Assembly: GCA_027066725.1 (NCBI GenBank)
Contig: JAMONC010000029.1
Span: 1 to 18,311, forward strand
Direction of reading: 5' to 3'
Origin: Desulfobacterales bacterium
GTDB taxonomy: Bacteria > Desulfobacterota > Dissulfuribacteria > Dissulfuribacterales > JAMONC01
Length of the DNA stretch: 18,311 nucleotides
Shown here: positions 15,601-18,311 of the stretch, piece after piece
How positions within the stretch are numbered: position 1 is the stretch's first letter
Layout of the letters: every line of letters begins with the position of its first letter
Notes under the pieces: generated by a model
Databases searched by the model: none
Seen by the model: the letters and a program-made list of their open reading frames with translations, nothing else
What the model was told of the DNA's origin: nothing
Position numbers and translations under genes: made by a program

Positions 15601-16696
15601 AAAACCACCTATCAGAAGACAATATTTGTGCACCATCTTTTAGGATTAAGGCCATGTTTTCAAGTCTTACACCACCTTTCCCCGAAATATATATGCCTGG
15701 TTCGACAGTAACAATCATATTAGGTAAAAGTTTCTTTCTGTATCTAGGAGATAAATACGGAGGCTCATGAACAGCTATACCAACTCCGTGTCCTAAGGCG
15801 TGTAAGAAGTGTTTTCCAAAGCCATAATTTTTTATAGTATCCCTTGCGACTTTATCTATTTCTTTACATATCTCTCCAGCCTTTAAGGCATTTTGTGCAT
15901 TTTGTTGAGCTTTTTTTACAGCATTATATATATTCTTCCAATAATCTGATACATCTCCTAAAAAAATAGTTCGTGTCATATCAGAACAATAACCATTTAG
16001 TATAGCACCCATATCAACAATAATTGGTTCTCCTTCCCTTATTTTTCTATCAGTGGGAATGGCATGGGGCAAGGCAGCATTAGGTCCTGATGCTACAATT
16101 GGAGAGAAACTTGGTCCATCTGCTTTTTTATAAAGCCCCTCAAGAATTTTAAATGCAATTTCTTTTTCACTCATTCCCACTTTTATTTCATGAAATATTT
16201 GATTAAATACTTCTTCTGCAGCCCATATAGCTTTTTTTATTAATTCTATCTCTTCCTTGTTTTTTTCTTTTCTTATGTCTTCAAGAAATGGTTCTATGTC
16301 ATGTATAAATTTAGCATTAGGTAAGTATTTTTGAATTTTTTCTTTCTTTTTACATGTTAAAAAAGAAGGTTGGTAGGCAAAAGCAATAGTTTTATTTTGA
16401 GATTCGTTTTTAAATATATCTTTTATACCTTGATGCAAGCCTCTTTTATATATAAAAATTTCCCATCCAGTGGCTTCTTTTTGTGCTTGAAATAAGTAAC
16501 GAGAATCTGTTAATAAAATATTTCTTTCTTTTGTTATAAGAAGTGCTCCAGCAGATTCTTTAATACCAACATCTTCAGCAAGAAATCCACTTAAGTAAAA
16601 ACGATCTTCTGGTGATGTAATTAGAATTGCATCTAGTTTTCTTTGAGAAATAACCCTTTTTATCCTAAAAATAGCTTTTTTTCTAAATTCATACAT
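15590..16696 (-). CDS. pepP: Xaa-Pro aminopeptidase (M24 family)
   Basis: This is a cytoplasmic dimetal peptidase of the creatinase/prolidase family that removes N-terminal residues before proline or splits X-Pro dipeptides. It has 368 residues: an N-terminal creatinase-like domain (about 8-140) and a pita-bread catalytic domain (about 148-368). The five metal ligands are visible as Asp228 (IVDMGA), Asp239 (CSDMTR), His303 (ALGHGVG), Glu332 (VEPGIY) and Glu346 (VRLEN). His211 and His310 fit substrate-site positions. The length matches the short bacterial M24B enzymes (PepQ/YpdF-like) rather than E. coli PepP (about 440), so the symbol is only by family. AAGGA lies about 10 nt before the ATG. 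It is the first gene of the minus-strand operon with tatC and the two-component pair. Confidence 0.92.
   Translation of the reverse strand: MYEFRKKAIFRIKRVISQRKLDAILITSPEDRFYLSGFLAEDVGIKESAGALLITKERNILLTDSRYLFQAQKEATGWEIFIYKRGLHQGIKDIFKNESQNKTIAFAYQPSFLTCKKKEKIQKYLPNAKFIHDIEPFLEDIRKEKNKEEIELIKKAIWAAEEVFNQIFHEIKVGMSEKEIAFKILEGLYKKADGPSFSPIVASGPNAALPHAIPTDRKIREGEPIIVDMGAILNGYCSDMTRTIFLGDVSDYWKNIYNAVKKAQQNAQNALKAGEICKEIDKVARDTIKNYGFGKHFLHALGHGVGIAVHEPPYLSPRYRKKLLPNMIVTVEPGIYISGKGGVRLENMALILKDGAQILSSDRWFYDW
15605..15610 (-). promoter_or_regulatory. Ribosome binding site deciding the tatC start
   Basis: AGGTGG reads on the minus strand 4 nt before the ATG at 15600. The upstream ATG at 15636 has no such site, so this element decides in favour of the shorter TatC. 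The site lies within the last codons of the peptidase gene. Confidence 0.7.
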
Positions 16697-16734
16697 GGCT
16701 TTATATCCTTTTCAAGAAATTTTTAATTAGCTAG

Positions 16735-16761
16735 ATGATAATAACTCAATATTTGTGTAAA
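16735..16761 (-). promoter_or_regulatory. Candidate promoter for the pepP-tatC-regulator-kinase operon
   Basis: On the minus strand TTTACA (16761-16756) and TATCAT (16740-16735) match 5 of 6 bases each of the sigma-70 boxes, but the spacer is short (15 bp). Transcription would begin near 16728, about 32 nt before the peptidase ATG. The -10 box overlaps the longest possible start of the divergent radical SAM gene. Confidence 0.35.
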
Positions 16762-18060
16762 ATCACCCCTATGAAACATCCAAAAGATATACCTAATATG
16801 GTATTTGCAGATTCAGAAGGAAATATCTTAGATTTTCCAGAGCTTAAAATGGCAGGAAGGGTAGGGCAGTTTTTTCATCCTATAGAACCAAAGGATTTAA
16901 TACCTCTTCCTAAAGGTAGTGAGCTATTCGTTTTACCTAATAGACTACCAATTGGTTGGGATCCAGTACACGATGAGATGATAGCACTTTGTGAAAATCC
17001 TTTTAATCCAAAGGAATCTATCCAAGCTGTAGCTGCTTTTATAGCACCAGCTCATACACAGACTGCAATTGCTGCATTTCTTAAAAAGGATGAAGAAGCT
17101 CCAGCGCTACCTCTTTTTTGTTACACAGCTGTTGGTTGGTGGCAGGGGAAATTTTGGGTTGCAGCTTTTAGAAGTGATCCAGACCCTAGGCAGGATGCAG
17201 ACAGATTTGATATGTATAAAGTGAAGAAAAAAACATTAGAGATTAGTAAAAAATTTAATAAAAACAGACTAATAAGGCATCTGGTTACCTGTAGTCTACA
17301 TTATGGATGTCCTGCTGCTAGAAATTTCTTTTTAGGTAGGTGGGAAGCACCTGTTCCCACTTCCCCTGTTTGTAATGCAAGGTGTATAGGCTGTATATCT
17401 AACCAACCTAAAGAATTGTCTGTAGGTACTCAAAACCGAATAAATTTTGTGCCTAGTGTAGAAGAGATTGTAGAACTTTGTACAATGCACCTAAGACATG
17501 CTCCTGCTCCTATTGTTAGTTTTGGGCAGGGTTGTGAAGGTGAACCTTTGCTTCAAGTAAATACTATAGAAGAGGCAATAAAAAAGATTAGAAAAGATAC
17601 CTTACGTGGCACTATTAATCTAAATAGTAATGCTAGTCTACCTAATAATGTAGAAAGGCTTGCAGTTTCTGGACTAGATTCAATACGTATTAGTCTTAAT
17701 TCATGTAGAGAAAAGTATTATATGGCTTATTATAGACCTAAGGGATATAGATTTAGTAATGTATTAGAAAGTGCAAAAGTAATGAAAAAATATTCTCGTT
17801 TCGTTTCTATTAATCTTTTTATTACTCCAGGACTTACAGATGAGCTAGATGAAATTGATGAACTGTCTAGAATTATAGAAGAATATAAAATAGATTTAAT
17901 ACAGCTTAGAAATCACAATATTGATCCTGACATGTACTTTTCGGCTATTAATTTTAAACCCTCTGGTCAACACGTAGGAATAAAAAATATGATTAAAATC
18001 TTAAAAAAGAGACATCCTTTTTTAAGATTTGGATATTTTAACCCCTGCCTTAATCCCTAA
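16735..18060 (+). CDS. Radical SAM protein of unknown function
   Basis: The radical SAM iron-sulfur site is Cys213-x3-Cys217-x2-Cys220 (SPVCNARCIGC). It is followed by FGQGCEGEPLLQ at 263-274, in the place of the GGE-type SAM-contact motif, and by strand patterns INLNSNA and SIRISLNS of the barrel. The first 200 residues form a separate, well-structured extension with no recognised domain (VFADSEGN, LPNRLPIGWDP). It contains Cys186 and Cys192 just before the barrel, and another cysteine, Cys438, lies near the C-terminus; these could bind a further metal site, but that is inference. No peptide substrate gene or SPASM signature is apparent. Neither the ATG at 16735 nor that at 16771 has a clear ribosome site. 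The latter (429 residues) loses nothing recognisable and sits 7 nt after TAAAAT, so it may be the true, leaderless start. The end faces the FmdB-type gene 10 bp away. Confidence 0.85.
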   Translation: MIITQYLCKITPMKHPKDIPNMVFADSEGNILDFPELKMAGRVGQFFHPIEPKDLIPLPKGSELFVLPNRLPIGWDPVHDEMIALCENPFNPKESIQAVAAFIAPAHTQTAIAAFLKKDEEAPALPLFCYTAVGWWQGKFWVAAFRSDPDPRQDADRFDMYKVKKKTLEISKKFNKNRLIRHLVTCSLHYGCPAARNFFLGRWEAPVPTSPVCNARCIGCISNQPKELSVGTQNRINFVPSVEEIVELCTMHLRHAPAPIVSFGQGCEGEPLLQVNTIEEAIKKIRKDTLRGTINLNSNASLPNNVERLAVSGLDSIRISLNSCREKYYMAYYRPKGYRFSNVLESAKVMKKYSRFVSINLFITPGLTDELDEIDELSRIIEEYKIDLIQLRNHNIDPDMYFSAINFKPSGQHVGIKNMIKILKKRHPFLRFGYFNPCLNP

Positions 18061-18070
18061 AAGCTATTAT

Positions 18071-18311
18071 CTATCTTTTGTGTCCAGGTAGATCTATTGT
18101 GGAACATGTACCAGATGGACAAGAATGATGTCTTACTCTTGGTATTGCAGGTGGAGGTGTTGGTTTTTCTCCCATATGTATTGTAGCTGCACTCATAAGT
18201 TTTGTTACATCAGGACTTTCGCATATTGGGCAGCGAACATCGTCTAGCTCGCTTTTATTCATTATTAAGAGTTCAAACTTATGCCCACAACTTTTGCATT
18301 CAAATTCATGT
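18071..18311 (-). CDS. FmdB-family zinc-ribbon protein, start beyond the right edge
   Basis: The frame is open through the right edge, so the gene is cut at its 5' end. The visible 79 residues begin HEFECKSCGHKFELLI, which is the usual FmdB opening a few residues in (M-x-x-YEFxC). An internal ATG at 18262 gives a 63-residue reading, but it would lose the first half of the zinc site and is not the real start. The first Cys-x2-Cys pair lies near the N-terminus and the second is in RCPICES, together making a four-cysteine zinc ribbon. The tail is Pro-rich and carries a further Cys pair (SCPSGTC). Such small proteins were named for the formamidase regulator of Methylophilus; their general role is unproven. 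It converges on the radical SAM gene with 10 bp between stops. Confidence 0.85.
   Translation of the reverse strand, partial: HEFECKSCGHKFELLIMNKSELDDVRCPICESPDVTKLMSAATIHMGEKPTPPPAIPRVRHHSCPSGTCSTIDLPGHKR

Noticed and set aside
1..18311. Mobile element, phage, CRISPR or defence island
   Set aside because: No transposase, integrase, terminal repeats, spaced direct repeats or toxin/defence domains were seen; the gene content is mainly core metabolism with smooth, operon-like spacing.

Overview
This is an AT-rich, densely coding bacterial window (roughly one third G+C by eye). No gene-free stretch exceeds 300 bases; the two largest gaps are 2797-3035 (239 bp, a divergent promoter region) and 5015-5215 (201 bp, the rpsB promoter and leader). 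I see no tRNA, rRNA, CRISPR array, insertion sequence or prophage gene. The host looks like a low-GC anaerobic or sulfur-metabolising member of the Desulfobacterota (old Deltaproteobacteria) or a near relative. This is inferred from four things: the order rpsB-tsf-pyrH-frr-uppS-cdsA-dxr-rseP-tsaB, a Tat-exported PsrA/PhsA-like molybdoenzyme, the short EF-Ts, and the radical SAM/FmdB-type pair. It is not proved by any marker here.

Layout. (1) 1-2796, minus strand: a Tat-exported molybdopterin oxidoreductase followed 10 nt later by a secreted transglutaminase-like protein that runs off the left edge. (2) 2797-3035: divergent control region with candidate promoters and an imperfect inverted repeat. 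(3) 3036-5014, plus: NADP-type isocitrate dehydrogenase (icd) and a ComF-family phosphoribosyltransferase. (4) 5015-12676, plus: a nine-gene translation and envelope cluster. It starts from an extended -10 promoter and a structured rpsB leader with two competing helices. A GC-rich hairpin separates rpsB from tsf, and the rest are nearly butt-jointed genes for UMP kinase, ribosome recycling, undecaprenyl-PP and CDP-diacylglycerol synthesis, the MEP pathway, site-2 protease and t6A tRNA modification. (5) 12669-16696, minus: a pepP-like peptidase, tatC, a PhoB/OmpR-type response regulator and its histidine kinase, tightly packed as one operon. The kinase end overlaps the end of tsaB by 8 bp. (6) 16735-18060, plus: a radical SAM protein of unknown function, divergent from the peptidase. 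(7) 18071-18311, minus: an FmdB-type zinc-ribbon protein whose start lies beyond the right edge.

How the genes fit together. The central cluster is house-keeping: ribosome assembly, elongation and recycling, then lipid carrier and phospholipid precursors, isoprenoids and envelope stress proteolysis. TatC at 14833-15600 is the translocon core that would export the twin-arginine molybdoenzyme at the left of the window, although the two are in separate operons. The least explained parts are the orphan molybdoenzyme/transglutaminase pair, the radical SAM protein, and the rpsB leader RNA.
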